Assembly: GCA_963712815.1 (NCBI GenBank)
Contig: CAVQJL010000009.1
Location: forward strand, 62,001-126,000
Direction of reading: 5' to 3'
From: RPQJ01 sp963712815
Lineage (GTDB): Bacteria > Pseudomonadota > Gammaproteobacteria > Steroidobacterales > Steroidobacteraceae
DNA: 64,000 bases
In this document: positions 1 to 16,994 of the stretch, in pieces
How positions within the stretch are numbered: the first letter of the stretch is position 1
Layout of the letters: every line of letters starts with the position of its first letter
The notes under the pieces: model-generated
What the model was told of the DNA's origin: nothing
Database searches by the model: none
The model's input: the letters and a program-made list of their open reading frames with translations, nothing else
Position numbers and translations under genes: made by a program

Positions 1-3372
<3,372 letters not shown>

Positions 3373-3415
3373 GTCCGGTGCCCCACCACACGCCCGCGAC
3401 GAACAGGGTGACGCA

Positions 3416-7633
<4,218 letters not shown>

Positions 7634-7669
7634 GGCCGATACGAAAAGGGTTCGCGAGCTGCCGTCAAG

Positions 7670-7698
7670 TTGACAGTGGCGGGCGCCGTCCCTAAAAT
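7670..7698 (+). promoter_or_regulatory. sigma70-type promoter of the str operon
   Basis: A consensus -35 TTGACA (7670-7675) and a near-consensus -10 TAAAAT (7693-7698) are separated by exactly 17 bp. The expected transcript starts near 7705, giving a leader of about 135 nt before the rpsL ATG at 7841. It is the strongest promoter match I noticed in the window and sits where a separate str-operon promoter would be expected. Confidence 0.75.
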
Positions 7699-7756
7699 TT
7701 CGGCCCTTTCGTTGGGGGCGCCGGCGATCCACCCGCGCGCCCCCTCGGTCTTCAAT

Positions 7757-7788
7757 CCGGGCCGCCGCAAGGCGGCCCGGTGTTTCTC
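7757..7788 (+). terminator. terminator-like hairpin in the rpsL leader
   Basis: A perfect 10-bp GC stem, CCGGGCCGCC (7757-7766) with GGCGGCCCGG (7771-7780), is closed by a GCAA tetraloop of the stable GNRA class and followed by TGTTTCTC. The U-tract is interrupted, so termination may be partial. It lies downstream of the rpsL promoter, so it would act on str transcripts as well as on read-through from rpoBC. Confidence 0.55.
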
Positions 7789-7840
7789 GGTGGTAACGCA
7801 GCAGATGCGCCCGCCGGCACGTCCTGGAGTCGGTCCGATA

Positions 7841-8215
7841 ATGTCAACCGTCAATCAGCTGATCCGCGCACCGCGCCGAATCGCCGCCGCCAAGAGCAAG
7901 GTGCCCGCCCTGGGTAACTCGCCCCAGAAACGAGGCGTCTGCACGCGCGTCTACACCACGACGCCGAAGAAGCCCAACTCGGCGCTCCGAAAGGTCGCGA
8001 AGGTGCGTCTCACGAACGGCTACGAGGTGATCAGCTACATCGGCGGCGAGGGGCACAACCTGCAGGAGCACTCGGTCGTGCTGATCCGGGGCGGCCGCGT
8101 CAAGGATCTCCCTGGCGTGCGGTACCACACGGTCCGAGGAACGCTCGACTGCGCCGGCGTCAACGAGCGCAAGCAGAGCCGCTCGAAGTACGGCGCCAAG
8201 CGCCCGAAGAGCTGA
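7841..8215 (+). CDS. rpsL: 30S ribosomal protein S12
   Basis: S12 lies at the decoding centre of the 30S subunit. The 124-residue product starts MSTVNQLIR, matching the family length and N-terminus, so the ATG at 7841 is preferred over an in-frame start 171 bp upstream. The TTPKKPNSALRK segment keeps the lysine equivalent to K42, and GGRVKDLPG keeps K87 and the RimO-modified D88, so no streptomycin-resistance change is visible. It is the first gene of the str group, with rpsG 50 bp downstream. Confidence 0.99.
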   Translation: MSTVNQLIRAPRRIAAAKSKVPALGNSPQKRGVCTRVYTTTPKKPNSALRKVAKVRLTNGYEVISYIGGEGHNLQEHSVVLIRGGRVKDLPGVRYHTVRGTLDCAGVNERKQSRSKYGAKRPKS

Positions 8216-8265
8216 TACGCCCCGCACCGCCCGCCGTCCACCGCATATAGTCCAGGTAACCCGCC

Positions 8266-8745
8266 ATGTCGCGCCGATCCCAAGCCCCGACCCGCAGCAT
8301 CCTGCCCGACCCGAAATTCAACAGTGTGCTGCTCGCCAAGTTCATGAACATGGTCATGGAGAGCGGCAAGAAGTCGGTCGCCGAGCGCATCGTCTACGGC
8401 GCCATCGACCGGATCTCCGAGCGGACCGGCCGCCAGCCGGACCAGGCGATCGAGCTTCTCACGCAGGCGCTCGACAACGTCAAGCCGATGGTCGAGGTGA
8501 AGTCACGCCGCGTGGGCGGCGCCACCTACCAGGTGCCGATCGAAGTGCGCTCCACGCGGCGCCAGACCCTTGCGATGCGCTGGCTCATCGACGCCGCGGC
8601 GGCTCGCAGCGAGAAGTCGATGTCGCAGCGGCTCGCCGCCGAGCTGCTCGAGGCGTCCGAGAACCGCGGTGCCGCCGTGCGCAAGCGCGAGGACACGCAC
8701 CGCATGGCCGACGCCAACAAGGCATTCGCGCACTACCGCTGGTAA
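8266..8745 (+). CDS. rpsG: 30S ribosomal protein S7
   Basis: S7 nucleates assembly of the 30S head and contacts E-site tRNA. The 159-residue protein starts MSRRSQAPTRSILPDPKF, with AGGTAAC upstream as the ribosome binding site. The length fits the 156-178 residue range of the family. The 50-nt gap after rpsL is where E. coli S7 binds to repress its operon. I could not recognise that structure here. fusA follows after 39 bp. Confidence 0.99.
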   Translation: MSRRSQAPTRSILPDPKFNSVLLAKFMNMVMESGKKSVAERIVYGAIDRISERTGRQPDQAIELLTQALDNVKPMVEVKSRRVGGATYQVPIEVRSTRRQTLAMRWLIDAAAARSEKSMSQRLAAELLEASENRGAAVRKREDTHRMADANKAFAHYRW

Positions 8746-8784
8746 GGCCAGCGCGCCCTGCCAGACCGCCAAAGGATCACTACC

Positions 8785-10878
8785 GTGCCACGCACCACCC
8801 CGATCGAGCGCTACCGTAACATCGGTATCTCGGCGCACATCGACGCCGGCAAGACCACGACGACCGAGCGCATCCTGTTTTACACCGGCGTCTCGCACAA
8901 GATCGGCGAGGTGCACGACGGTGCGGCGGTCATGGACTACATGGAGCAGGAGCAGGAGCGCGGCATCACGATCACCGCCGCGGCCACCACGGCCTTCTGG
9001 AAGGGGATGGAAAACCAGTTCCCCGAGCACCGCTTCAACATCATCGACACCCCCGGGCACGTCGACTTCACGATCGAAGTCGAGCGCAGCCTGCGTGTGC
9101 TCGACTCGGCCTGCGCCGTGTTCTGCGCCGTGAGCGGCGTTCAGCCGCAGTCCGAGACCGTGTGGCGCCAGATGAACAAGTACGGCGTCCCGCGCCTCGC
9201 GTTCGTCAACAAGATGGACCGCGCCGGTGCCAACTTCCTGCGCTGCGTCGAGCAGATTCGAACGCGCCTGCGTGGCAACCCCGTCCCTTTGCAGTTGCCG
9301 ATCGGCGCCGAGGACAAGTTCGAGGGCGTGGTCGACCTCATCCAGATGAAGTCGATCTACTGGGACGACTCGACCGAGGGCATGAAATTCGAGTATCGCG
9401 AAGTCCCGGCCGACATGCTCGAGCAGTGCAAGGCGTATCGCGAGAAGCTGGTCGAGGCCGCGGCCGAGGCCAACGACGACCTGATGCACAAGTACCTCGA
9501 GAGCGGCGAGCTCACCGTCGAGGAGATCAAGGCGGGACTGCGCGCGCGCGCCATCCGTACCGAGATCTGCCTGGTCCTGTGTGGAACGGCCTTCAAGAAC
9601 AAGGGCGTCCAGGCGATGCTCGATGCGGTCATCGAGTACATGCCGTCTCCCGCCGACGTGCCGCCGGTCAAGGGCATAGACGACCGTGGCGCCGAGTCGA
9701 GCCGCCCCGGCACGGATGAGGCGAAGTTCTCGGCGCTGGCGTTCAAGATCCTGAACGACCCATTCGTCGGCAACCTGACGTTCTTCCGCGTTTACTCCGG
9801 CGTGCTCAATTCGGGTGACCAGGTGTTCGTGCCCGCCAAGAGCAAGAAGGAGCGGATCGGCCGCCTGCTGCAGATGCACGCCAACGAGCGCGAGGAGATC
9901 AAGGAAGTCCGCGCCGGCGACATCGCGGCGGCCGTGGGCCTGAAGGACGTCACGACCGGCGACACCCTGTGCGACATCGACCACCAGATCACGCTCGAGA
10001 AAATGGAGTTCCCCGAGCCGGTCATCTCGGTCGCCGTCGAGCCCAAGACCAAGAGCGACCAGGAGAAGATGGGCCTCGCTCTGCAGCGACTTGCGAAGGA
10101 AGACCCGTCGTTCCGGGTCAGCACCGACCAGGAGTCGGGCCAGACCATCATCGCGGGCATGGGTGAGTTGCACCTCGACATCATCGTCGACCGCATGAAG
10201 CGCGAGTTCAAGGTCGAGGCGAACGTCGGCAAGCCGCAGGTCGCGTACCGCGAGACCATCCGCGGCTCCGTCGAGCAGGAAGGCAAGTTCGTGCGCCAGT
10301 CGGGCGGCCGCGGCCAGTACGGCCATGTGTGGCTCAAGATCGAGCCACAGGAAGAAGGGAAGGGTTACGAGTTCGTCAACGGTATCGTCGGCGGCGTCGT
10401 GCCGCGTGAGTACATCCCGGCGGTCGACAAGGGCGTCAAGGAAGCACTCGAGGGCGGCGTGATCGCCGGCTACCCGGTGGTGGACGTCAAGGTCACGATC
10501 TTCGACGGCTCTTACCACGACGTCGACTCGAACGAAATGGCATTCAAGATCGCGGGCTCGATGGCGCTCAAGGATGGCGTGCGCAAGGCCAAGCCGGTGC
10601 TGCTCGAGCCGATCATGAAGGTCGAGGTCGTGACGCCGGAGGACTACTCGGGCGACGTGATCGGCGACCTCAACCGCCGGCGCGGTCAGATCCACGGCAT
10701 GGACGACGGCCCGTCGGGCAAGGTGATCGTCGCCGAGGTGCCGCTCTCCGAGATGTTCGGATACGCGACGTCGGTGCGCTCGATGAGCCAGGGCCGCGCG
10801 ACGTTCACCATGGAATTCTCGAAGTACATGGAAGTGCCGAACAACGTCGCGGAAGCGGTCCTTAAGAAGGCCAGCTGA
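8785..10878 (+). CDS. fusA: Elongation factor G
   Basis: This GTPase drives translocation and, with ribosome recycling factor, splits post-termination ribosomes. The 697-residue protein has the G1 loop AHIDAGKTTTTE near residue 20, the switch DTPGH and the guanine-binding NKMD, then the usual domains II-V. The start codon is GTG at 8785, with AAAGGA eight bases upstream. It lies between rpsG and tuf as in the classic str operon. Confidence 0.99.
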   Translation: MPRTTPIERYRNIGISAHIDAGKTTTTERILFYTGVSHKIGEVHDGAAVMDYMEQEQERGITITAAATTAFWKGMENQFPEHRFNIIDTPGHVDFTIEVERSLRVLDSACAVFCAVSGVQPQSETVWRQMNKYGVPRLAFVNKMDRAGANFLRCVEQIRTRLRGNPVPLQLPIGAEDKFEGVVDLIQMKSIYWDDSTEGMKFEYREVPADMLEQCKAYREKLVEAAAEANDDLMHKYLESGELTVEEIKAGLRARAIRTEICLVLCGTAFKNKGVQAMLDAVIEYMPSPADVPPVKGIDDRGAESSRPGTDEAKFSALAFKILNDPFVGNLTFFRVYSGVLNSGDQVFVPAKSKKERIGRLLQMHANEREEIKEVRAGDIAAAVGLKDVTTGDTLCDIDHQITLEKMEFPEPVISVAVEPKTKSDQEKMGLALQRLAKEDPSFRVSTDQESGQTIIAGMGELHLDIIVDRMKREFKVEANVGKPQVAYRETIRGSVEQEGKFVRQSGGRGQYGHVWLKIEPQEEGKGYEFVNGIVGGVVPREYIPAVDKGVKEALEGGVIAGYPVVDVKVTIFDGSYHDVDSNEMAFKIAGSMALKDGVRKAKPVLLEPIMKVEVVTPEDYSGDVIGDLNRRRGQIHGMDDGPSGKVIVAEVPLSEMFGYATSVRSMSQGRATFTMEFSKYMEVPNNVAEAVLKKAS

Positions 10879-10932
10879 GCGGTCTTCGTCGGTCAATCGA
10901 CATTCGTCACTAGATTTTCAGAGGTAAGGGTC

Positions 10933-12123
<1,191 letters not shown>

Positions 12124-12128
12124 GCGCC

Positions 12129-12440
12129 ATGGCAAGACAGAACATCCGCATTCGTCTCAAGGCGTTCGATCATCGCCTGATCGACAATTCCGCCCGCGAG
12201 ATCGTCGAGACTGCCAAGCGCACCGGTGCGACCGTGCGCGGACCGGTGCCGCTGCCGGTGAAGATGGAGCGCTTCACGGTGCTCGTTTCGCCGCATGCGG
12301 ACAAGGACGCCCGCGACCAGTACGAGCTGCGCACGCACAAGCGACTGATGGACATCCTCAATCCGACCGACAAGACCGTCGACGCGTTGATGAAGCTCGA
12401 GTTGCCCGCGGGCGTGGACGTCCAGATCAAGCTGAACTGA
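12129..12440 (+). CDS. rpsJ: 30S ribosomal protein S10
   Basis: S10 (NusE) is a 30S head protein that also binds NusB in antitermination complexes. The 103-residue product MARQNIRIRLKAFDHRLID has the exact family length, which favours the ATG at 12129 over a GTG 9 bp upstream. It is tightly linked to tuf (5 bp) and separated from rplC by 291 bp. This is the reverse of the enteric layout, where the S10 leader lies upstream of rpsJ. Confidence 0.99.
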   Translation: MARQNIRIRLKAFDHRLIDNSAREIVETAKRTGATVRGPVPLPVKMERFTVLVSPHADKDARDQYELRTHKRLMDILNPTDKTVDALMKLELPAGVDVQIKLN

Positions 12441-12463
12441 GCCCCGCGCCGGTCGATCACGGG

Positions 12464-12482
12464 CGCCGGGCGACTCCCGGCG
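12464..12482 (+). other. hairpin just after rpsJ
   Basis: CGCCGGG (12464-12470) pairs perfectly with CCCGGCG (12476-12482) around a five-base loop, 24 bp after the rpsJ stop. There is no T-run after it, so it is not a classic intrinsic terminator. It could stabilise the 3' end of a tuf-rpsJ transcript. Confidence 0.35.
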
Positions 12483-12524
12483 TCGCGGCCGACGTGGCGC
12501 GCCCGCTCCCGACGAATTCAATAC

Positions 12525-12552
12525 TTGCAAGAGTTGCCGCGAACGATATAAT
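12525..12552 (+). promoter_or_regulatory. sigma70-type promoter between rpsJ and rplC
   Basis: The -35 TTGCAA (12525-12530) and a perfect -10 TATAAT (12547-12552) are 16 bp apart. The expected start is near 12559, which leaves a leader of about 170 nt before rplC. The surroundings are AT-richer than the rest of the region. It would make rplC the first gene of the S10 transcript. Confidence 0.7.
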
Positions 12553-12654
12553 GCGCGGCTCCTTCTCGCCGAGGCCTGGCCGGGACTACCGGTACCGCTC
12601 GAGCGGCGCAGCCCGGGATCCCCGTGGCCGCACCTCTCAAGTCGCCTCGATGAG

Positions 12655-12687
12655 CGCCCGTCCGGAGTGACGGGCGATTGGTTTTCC
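12655..12687 (+). terminator. attenuator-like hairpin before rplC
   Basis: CGCCCGTC (12655-12662) pairs with GACGGGCG (12669-12676) around a six-base loop and is followed by ATTGGTTTTCC. It sits about 45 bp upstream of the rplC start, inside the leader made from the promoter at 12525-12552. Further pairing is visible upstream (palindrome 12595-12606 nested within CCGGG 12580-12584 and CCCGG 12612-12616) and downstream (CCCGGC 12691-12696 with GCCGGG 12705-12710). Confidence 0.45.
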
Positions 12688-12731
12688 AGTCCCGGCCAAT
12701 CGCAGCCGGGGCGGTGTACGAGGACGAATCG

Positions 12732-13409
12732 ATGACGATCGGTCTGATTGGCCGCAAGGCCGGCATGACGCGCGTCTTCACGGACGCGGGCGAATCGATC
12801 CCGGTGACGGTGATCGAGGCTCTGCCAAACCGCGTCACCCAGGTGAAGGCCGTCGAGGGCGACGGTTACCGCGCCGTACAGGTCGCCTTCGGCGACCGCA
12901 AGCCGTCGCGCCTGACGCGACCCCTGGCGGGGCATTATGCCAAGGCCAAGGTCGCCCCGGGCGAGTCCCTGGTCGAGTTCCGGCTGGCCGACGGCGAGGG
13001 CGCCGACCTCGTGCCCGGCACCGAGATCAAGGTCGACATGTTCACGGCCGGTCAGGTCGTCGACGTGGCCGGCACAACGATCGGCAAGGGCTTCGCGGGT
13101 ACGATTAAGCGCCACAATTTCGCCGGCGGTCCCGCCTCGCACGGCGCCTCACTGTTCCATCGCACGCCCGGTTCCATCGGCCAGCGCCAGACGCCGGGCC
13201 GCGTCTTCCCGGGCAAGCGCATGTCGGGGCACATGGGCAACGTGCGGCGCACCATCGAGAACCTCCGGGTGGTCGAGGTCGACTCCGCGCGGAACCTGCT
13301 GCTCGTCCGCGGCGCCGTGCCGGGTGCGGCTGGCGGCCAGGTCCTGGTACGCCCGTCGGTCAAGGCTGCGCGCCGCGCCGCCCGAAAGACCCTCGCCCCG
13401 AGGAAGTAA
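12732..13409 (+). CDS. rplC: 50S ribosomal protein L3
   Basis: L3 is an early-assembly 50S protein reaching towards the peptidyl transferase centre. The product is 225 residues (E. coli 209). The start ATG at 12732 gives MTIGLIGRKAGMTRVF, preceded by GAGGA. The SIGQRQTPG loop carries the glutamine methylated by PrmB in E. coli. It heads the rest of the S10 cluster after a 291-bp gap containing a promoter and hairpins, and rplD starts 3 bp after it. Confidence 0.99.
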   Translation: MTIGLIGRKAGMTRVFTDAGESIPVTVIEALPNRVTQVKAVEGDGYRAVQVAFGDRKPSRLTRPLAGHYAKAKVAPGESLVEFRLADGEGADLVPGTEIKVDMFTAGQVVDVAGTTIGKGFAGTIKRHNFAGGPASHGASLFHRTPGSIGQRQTPGRVFPGKRMSGHMGNVRRTIENLRVVEVDSARNLLLVRGAVPGAAGGQVLVRPSVKAARRAARKTLAPRK

Positions 13410-13412
13410 GCC

Positions 13413-14033
13413 ATGGCGACGCAGCTCAAGATCGTCAACAGCGGAACCGCCGCGGCCAGTCTCGACGTCTCCGAGAAGGCCTTCGGCCGTGAGTTCAACG
13501 AGGCGCTCGTCCATCAGGTCCTGACGGCCTACATGGCGGCGGGCCGTGCCGGCACGAAGCGCCAGAAGAGCCGTGCCGAGGTGCGTGGCGGCGGCATCAA
13601 GCCCTGGAATCAGAAGGGCGGCGGTCGTGCCCGCGCTGGCAGCATCCGCAGCCCGATCTGGGTCGGCGGCGGACGCGCGTTCGCGGCGCGCCCGCGGGAC
13701 TACGCCCAGAAGGTCAACCGCAAGATGTACCAGGGCGCGATTCGCGCGATGCTCTCCGAGCTCGCCCGCCTCGAGCGCCTGCTGGTGATCGAATCGCTCG
13801 GGCTCGAGGCTCCGAAGACTCGCCTCCTCGCTGCGAAGCTCAAGGAGCTCGGTCTCGACAACGTGTTGATCCTGGTCGAGGCCTACGACGAGAAGCTCGA
13901 TCTCGCGTCGCGGAACCTGATCGGCGTGTCGGTGCTGCCGGTCGCCGCCCTCGACCCGCGCAGCCTGTTGAGCCACGGCCACGTGCTCGCCACGGTTGGC
14001 GCGGTGCGCATGCTCGAGGAGAAGCTGTCATGA
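13413..14033 (+). CDS. rplD: 50S ribosomal protein L4
   Basis: L4 lines the exit tunnel of the 50S subunit and, in enteric bacteria, represses the S10 operon through its leader RNA. The 206-residue product (E. coli 201) has the conserved tunnel loop with TKRQKSRAEVRGGG and PWNQKGGGRARAG. The stop overlaps the rplW start by 4 bases (ATGA). A structured leader upstream of rplC is a candidate target for L4 regulation, but this is inference. Confidence 0.99.
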   Translation: MATQLKIVNSGTAAASLDVSEKAFGREFNEALVHQVLTAYMAAGRAGTKRQKSRAEVRGGGIKPWNQKGGGRARAGSIRSPIWVGGGRAFAARPRDYAQKVNRKMYQGAIRAMLSELARLERLLVIESLGLEAPKTRLLAAKLKELGLDNVLILVEAYDEKLDLASRNLIGVSVLPVAALDPRSLLSHGHVLATVGAVRMLEEKLS

Positions 14034-14332
14034 GCAGCCCCGAACGACTGATGACCGTGCTGCTTGCGCCGCACGTGTCGGAGAAGAGTGCGCGCGTCGC
14101 CGAGCAGGGCAACCAGGTGGTTTTCCGCGTGCGGCGCGATGCCTCCAAGCCCGAGATCAAGGCGGCCGTCGAGCTGATGTTCGAAGTGAAGGTGGACGCC
14201 GTGCGCGTCGTTAACGTCGCGGGCAAGACCAAGCGCTTCGGCGGACGCCCTGGACGGCGCTCGGATTTCAAGAAGGCCTACGTCAGCCTGGCCGAAGGCC
14301 AGTCGATCGATTTCGCCGGCGTCGAGAAGTGA
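14030..14332 (+). CDS. rplW: 50S ribosomal protein L23
   Basis: L23 sits at the tunnel exit and is the docking site for trigger factor and signal recognition particle. The 100-residue product matches the family, with the extended loop near GKTKRFGGRPGRRSDFKKAYV. The ATG overlaps the rplD stop, so translation is probably coupled. Confidence 0.98.
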   Translation: MSSPERLMTVLLAPHVSEKSARVAEQGNQVVFRVRRDASKPEIKAAVELMFEVKVDAVRVVNVAGKTKRFGGRPGRRSDFKKAYVSLAEGQSIDFAGVEK

Positions 14333-14361
14333 CGGCGGCCAACCTGACGGAAGACTGAACG

Positions 14362-15186
14362 ATGGCTCTCATCAAGACCAAACCCACTTCGCCCGGCCGG
14401 CGCTTCGTCGTCAAGGCCGACCGCTCTCACCTGCACAAGGGCGAGCCGGTCGCGTCGCTTACCGCGAGCCAGAAGCGGACCGGTGCCCGCAACAACCAGG
14501 GCCGGATCACCACGCGCCACAAGGGCGGTGGCCATCGCCACCGATATCGCGTGGTGGACTTCGTCCGCGCAAAGGATGGCGTCCCCGGCAAGGTGGAACG
14601 CCTCGAGTACGACCCGAACCGAAGCGCGCACCTTGCGCTCGTTCTCTACGCGGATGGTGAGCGTCGTTACATCCTCGCGCCGAAGGGCGTAACGGCGGGC
14701 GATCCGATCATCTCCGGGGTCGAGGCGCCGATCAAGCCGGGTAATGCGCTGCCCCTGCGCAACATCCCCATCGGCAGCCAGGTGCATAATGTCGAGCTCA
14801 AGCCCGGCCGCGGCGGGCAGATCGCGCGAAGCGCCGGCAGCTCGGTACAGCTGGTGGCTCGCGAGGGCCTCTACGCGACGCTGCGCCTGCGGTCCACCGA
14901 GATGCGCAAGGTGCACGTCGATTGCCGAGCCACGATCGGCGAGGTCGGCAACGAGGACAACAACCTCATCGTCTACGGCAAGGCCGGCGCCAAGCGGTGG
15001 CGTGGCATCCGTCCGACGGTTCGCGGCGTCGTAATGAACCCGGTCGATCACCCGCACGGTGGCGGCGAGGGCAAGTCCGGGCAGGGCAACCCGCACCCCG
15101 TCTCGCCTTGGGGCTGGAAGACCAAGGGCAAGAAGACCCGCACCAACAAGCGCACGACCGGGCTGATCGTCCGGCGCCGCAACTGA
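14362..15186 (+). CDS. rplB: 50S ribosomal protein L2
   Basis: L2 is a conserved 50S core protein needed for subunit joining and peptidyl transferase assembly. The 274-residue product (E. coli 273) has the conserved NPVDHPHGGGEGK block near the C-terminus, with the functionally important histidine, followed by a basic RRRN end. It lies 29 bp after rplW. Confidence 0.99.
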   Translation: MALIKTKPTSPGRRFVVKADRSHLHKGEPVASLTASQKRTGARNNQGRITTRHKGGGHRHRYRVVDFVRAKDGVPGKVERLEYDPNRSAHLALVLYADGERRYILAPKGVTAGDPIISGVEAPIKPGNALPLRNIPIGSQVHNVELKPGRGGQIARSAGSSVQLVAREGLYATLRLRSTEMRKVHVDCRATIGEVGNEDNNLIVYGKAGAKRWRGIRPTVRGVVMNPVDHPHGGGEGKSGQGNPHPVSPWGWKTKGKKTRTNKRTTGLIVRRRN

Positions 15187-15205
15187 ACCTGAAGAGGAGC
15201 TCCCA

Positions 15206-15481
15206 GTGCCCCGTTCAGTCAAGAAAGGCCCGTTCGTCGACCTGCACCTCGCCAAGAAGGTGCAGATCGCGTCGGAGAAGAACGACCGCCGTCCGATCAA
15301 GACGTGGTCGCGGCGCTCCATGGTGCTGCCGGACATGGTCGGCCTCACGATTGCCGTGCACAACGGCAGGCAGCACATCCCCGTGCTCGTGTCCGAGAAC
15401 ATGGTCGGTCACAAGCTCGGCGAATTCGCCCCGACTCGCACCTTCAAGGGGCATTCGGGCGACAAGCGGTCCGGGAGCTGA
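15206..15481 (+). CDS. rpsS: 30S ribosomal protein S19
   Basis: S19 binds the 30S head and takes part in the A-site finger bridge. The 91-residue product PRSVKKGPFVDLHL starts with GTG at 15206, with GAGGAGC upstream as ribosome binding site. The length matches the family (E. coli 92). rplV starts 3 bp after the stop. Confidence 0.98.
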   Translation: MPRSVKKGPFVDLHLAKKVQIASEKNDRRPIKTWSRRSMVLPDMVGLTIAVHNGRQHIPVLVSENMVGHKLGEFAPTRTFKGHSGDKRSGS

Positions 15482-15484
15482 GCC

Positions 15485-15826
15485 ATGGAAGTCGCTGCCA
15501 AGCTCAAGTACGCGCGCATCTCGCCGCAGAAGTGCCGCCTCGTGGCGGACATGGTCCGTGGCCGGCCCGTGGGCCAGGCCCTCGCGACGCTGCGGTTCAC
15601 CCCGAAGAAGGGTGCCCGCATCGTACTCAAGGTCCTCGAGTCGGCGATTGCCAATGCCGAGAACAACCACAACGCGGACATCGACGTGCTGAAGGTCGCC
15701 CGAATCGAGGTGGACGAGGCGCCGACGTTCAAGCGCTTCCATGCCCGCGCCAAGGGCCGCGGCAACCGCATCGTCAAGCGCAACAGCCACATCACGATCC
15801 TCGTTGGCGACGGCCGCAAGGACTGA
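15485..15826 (+). CDS. rplV: 50S ribosomal protein L22
   Basis: L22 lines the exit tunnel next to L4 with a long beta-hairpin. The 113-residue product (E. coli 110) has the family opening AKLKYARISPQKCRLVADMV and the hairpin segment AKGRGNRIVKRNSHITI. It lies between rpsS and rpsC with short gaps, in the normal S10 order. Confidence 0.98.
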   Translation: MEVAAKLKYARISPQKCRLVADMVRGRPVGQALATLRFTPKKGARIVLKVLESAIANAENNHNADIDVLKVARIEVDEAPTFKRFHARAKGRGNRIVKRNSHITILVGDGRKD

Positions 15827-15840
15827 GGAGAGCACGCTCC

Positions 15841-16545
15841 ATGGGTCAGAAGGTCAATCCGGTCGGCATCCGCCTCGGCATCACCCGTGACTGGACGTCG
15901 AGGTGGTATGCGAATACCCGTTCGTTTCCGGCCTACATCCACCAGGACTGGCAGGTACGCGAGTTCCTGAAAAAGAGGCTGTCCGATGCTTCCGTGAGCC
16001 GCATTCACATCGAGCGGGCCGCGCGCAAGGCGAACATCACGATCAACACGGCCCGTCCCGGCGTGGTGATCGGCAAGAAGGGCGAGGACATCGAGCGGCT
16101 GCGCCTCGAAGTGGCGAAGCTGATGGGCATGGCCGTCAGCGACGTGCGGCTCAATATCGCCGAGATCCGCAAGCCCGAGGTCGACGCGCAGCTCGTCGCC
16201 GAGGGCATCGCGCAGCAGATCGAGCGGCGCGTCATGTTCCGCCGCGCGATGAAGCGGGCCGTCATGAACACGATGCGCAGCGGTGCGCTGGGCGTGAAAG
16301 TGCGCGTTTCCGGGCGCCTGAACGGGTCGGAGATCGCTCGCACGGAGGTGTCGCGCGAAGGTCGCGTCCCGTTGCACACCTTCCGCGCCGAAATCGACTA
16401 CGGGCTCGCCGAGGCCCGCACGACCTACGGCGTGATCGGCGTGAAGGTGTGGATTTTCAAGGGCGAGGTGTTCGATCAGCCGGAGGCCGTCGCGCCGGTC
16501 GAGACGACGGAAGCCGCAGCGCCCGCTCAGGAGCAGCCGGCCTGA
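15841..16545 (+). CDS. rpsC: 30S ribosomal protein S3
   Basis: S3 lies at the mRNA entry tunnel and helps unwind mRNA. The 234-residue product starts MGQKVNPVGIRLG, which fixes the ATG at 15841, with GAGGAG upstream. The KH domain GVVIGKKGEDIERLR is clear. The C-terminus ends in an alanine- and acid-rich tail of about 20 residues. Confidence 0.99.
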   Translation: MGQKVNPVGIRLGITRDWTSRWYANTRSFPAYIHQDWQVREFLKKRLSDASVSRIHIERAARKANITINTARPGVVIGKKGEDIERLRLEVAKLMGMAVSDVRLNIAEIRKPEVDAQLVAEGIAQQIERRVMFRRAMKRAVMNTMRSGALGVKVRVSGRLNGSEIARTEVSREGRVPLHTFRAEIDYGLAEARTTYGVIGVKVWIFKGEVFDQPEAVAPVETTEAAAPAQEQPA

Positions 16546-16580
16546 GGCCGCGCGGCTGAGCGCCCGACGGAGACACCGCC

Positions 16581-16994
16581 ATGATGCAACCCAAGCGAAC
16601 CAAGTTCCGCAAGCAGTTCAAGGGCCGCAACGCCGGCCTCGCCCAGCGTGGCAGCACCGTCGCGTTCGGCGATTTCGGGCTCAAGGCCACGAGCCGTGCG
16701 CGCATGACGGCCCGCGAGATCGAGGCCGCCCGCCGTGCCATGACGCGCTACGTCAAGCGCGGCGGCCAGGTGTGGATCCGGGTCTTCCCGGACGTGCCTA
16801 TCAGCAAGAAGCCCCTGGAGGTCCGCATGGGCTCCGGCAAGGGCAATATCGAGTACTACGTCGCGCGCGTCCAGCCCGGCAAGGTGCTCTTCGAGATGGA
16901 AGGGGTCACCGAGGAGATCGCGAGGGAGGCCTTCCGCCTCGCCGCGTCCAAGCTCTCGGTCGATACGTTGTTCGTCAAACGGCAGGTCCGCTGA
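16581..16994 (+). CDS. rplP: 50S ribosomal protein L16
   Basis: L16 helps position A- and P-site tRNA on the 50S subunit. The 137-residue product begins MMQPKRTKFRKQFKGRN. E. coli has MLQPKRTK, so the first of two adjacent ATGs is used. The arginine in EVRMGSGKG corresponds to R81, hydroxylated by RoxA/YcfD in E. coli. Its stop overlaps the rpmC start by one base. Confidence 0.98.
   Translation: MMQPKRTKFRKQFKGRNAGLAQRGSTVAFGDFGLKATSRARMTAREIEAARRAMTRYVKRGGQVWIRVFPDVPISKKPLEVRMGSGKGNIEYYVARVQPGKVLFEMEGVTEEIAREAFRLAASKLSVDTLFVKRQVR

Noticed and set aside
10879..10932. A separate tuf promoter in the gap after fusA
   Set aside because: A TAGATT is present, but there is no acceptable -35 at 16-18 bp. 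The gap looks like an operon-internal spacer.
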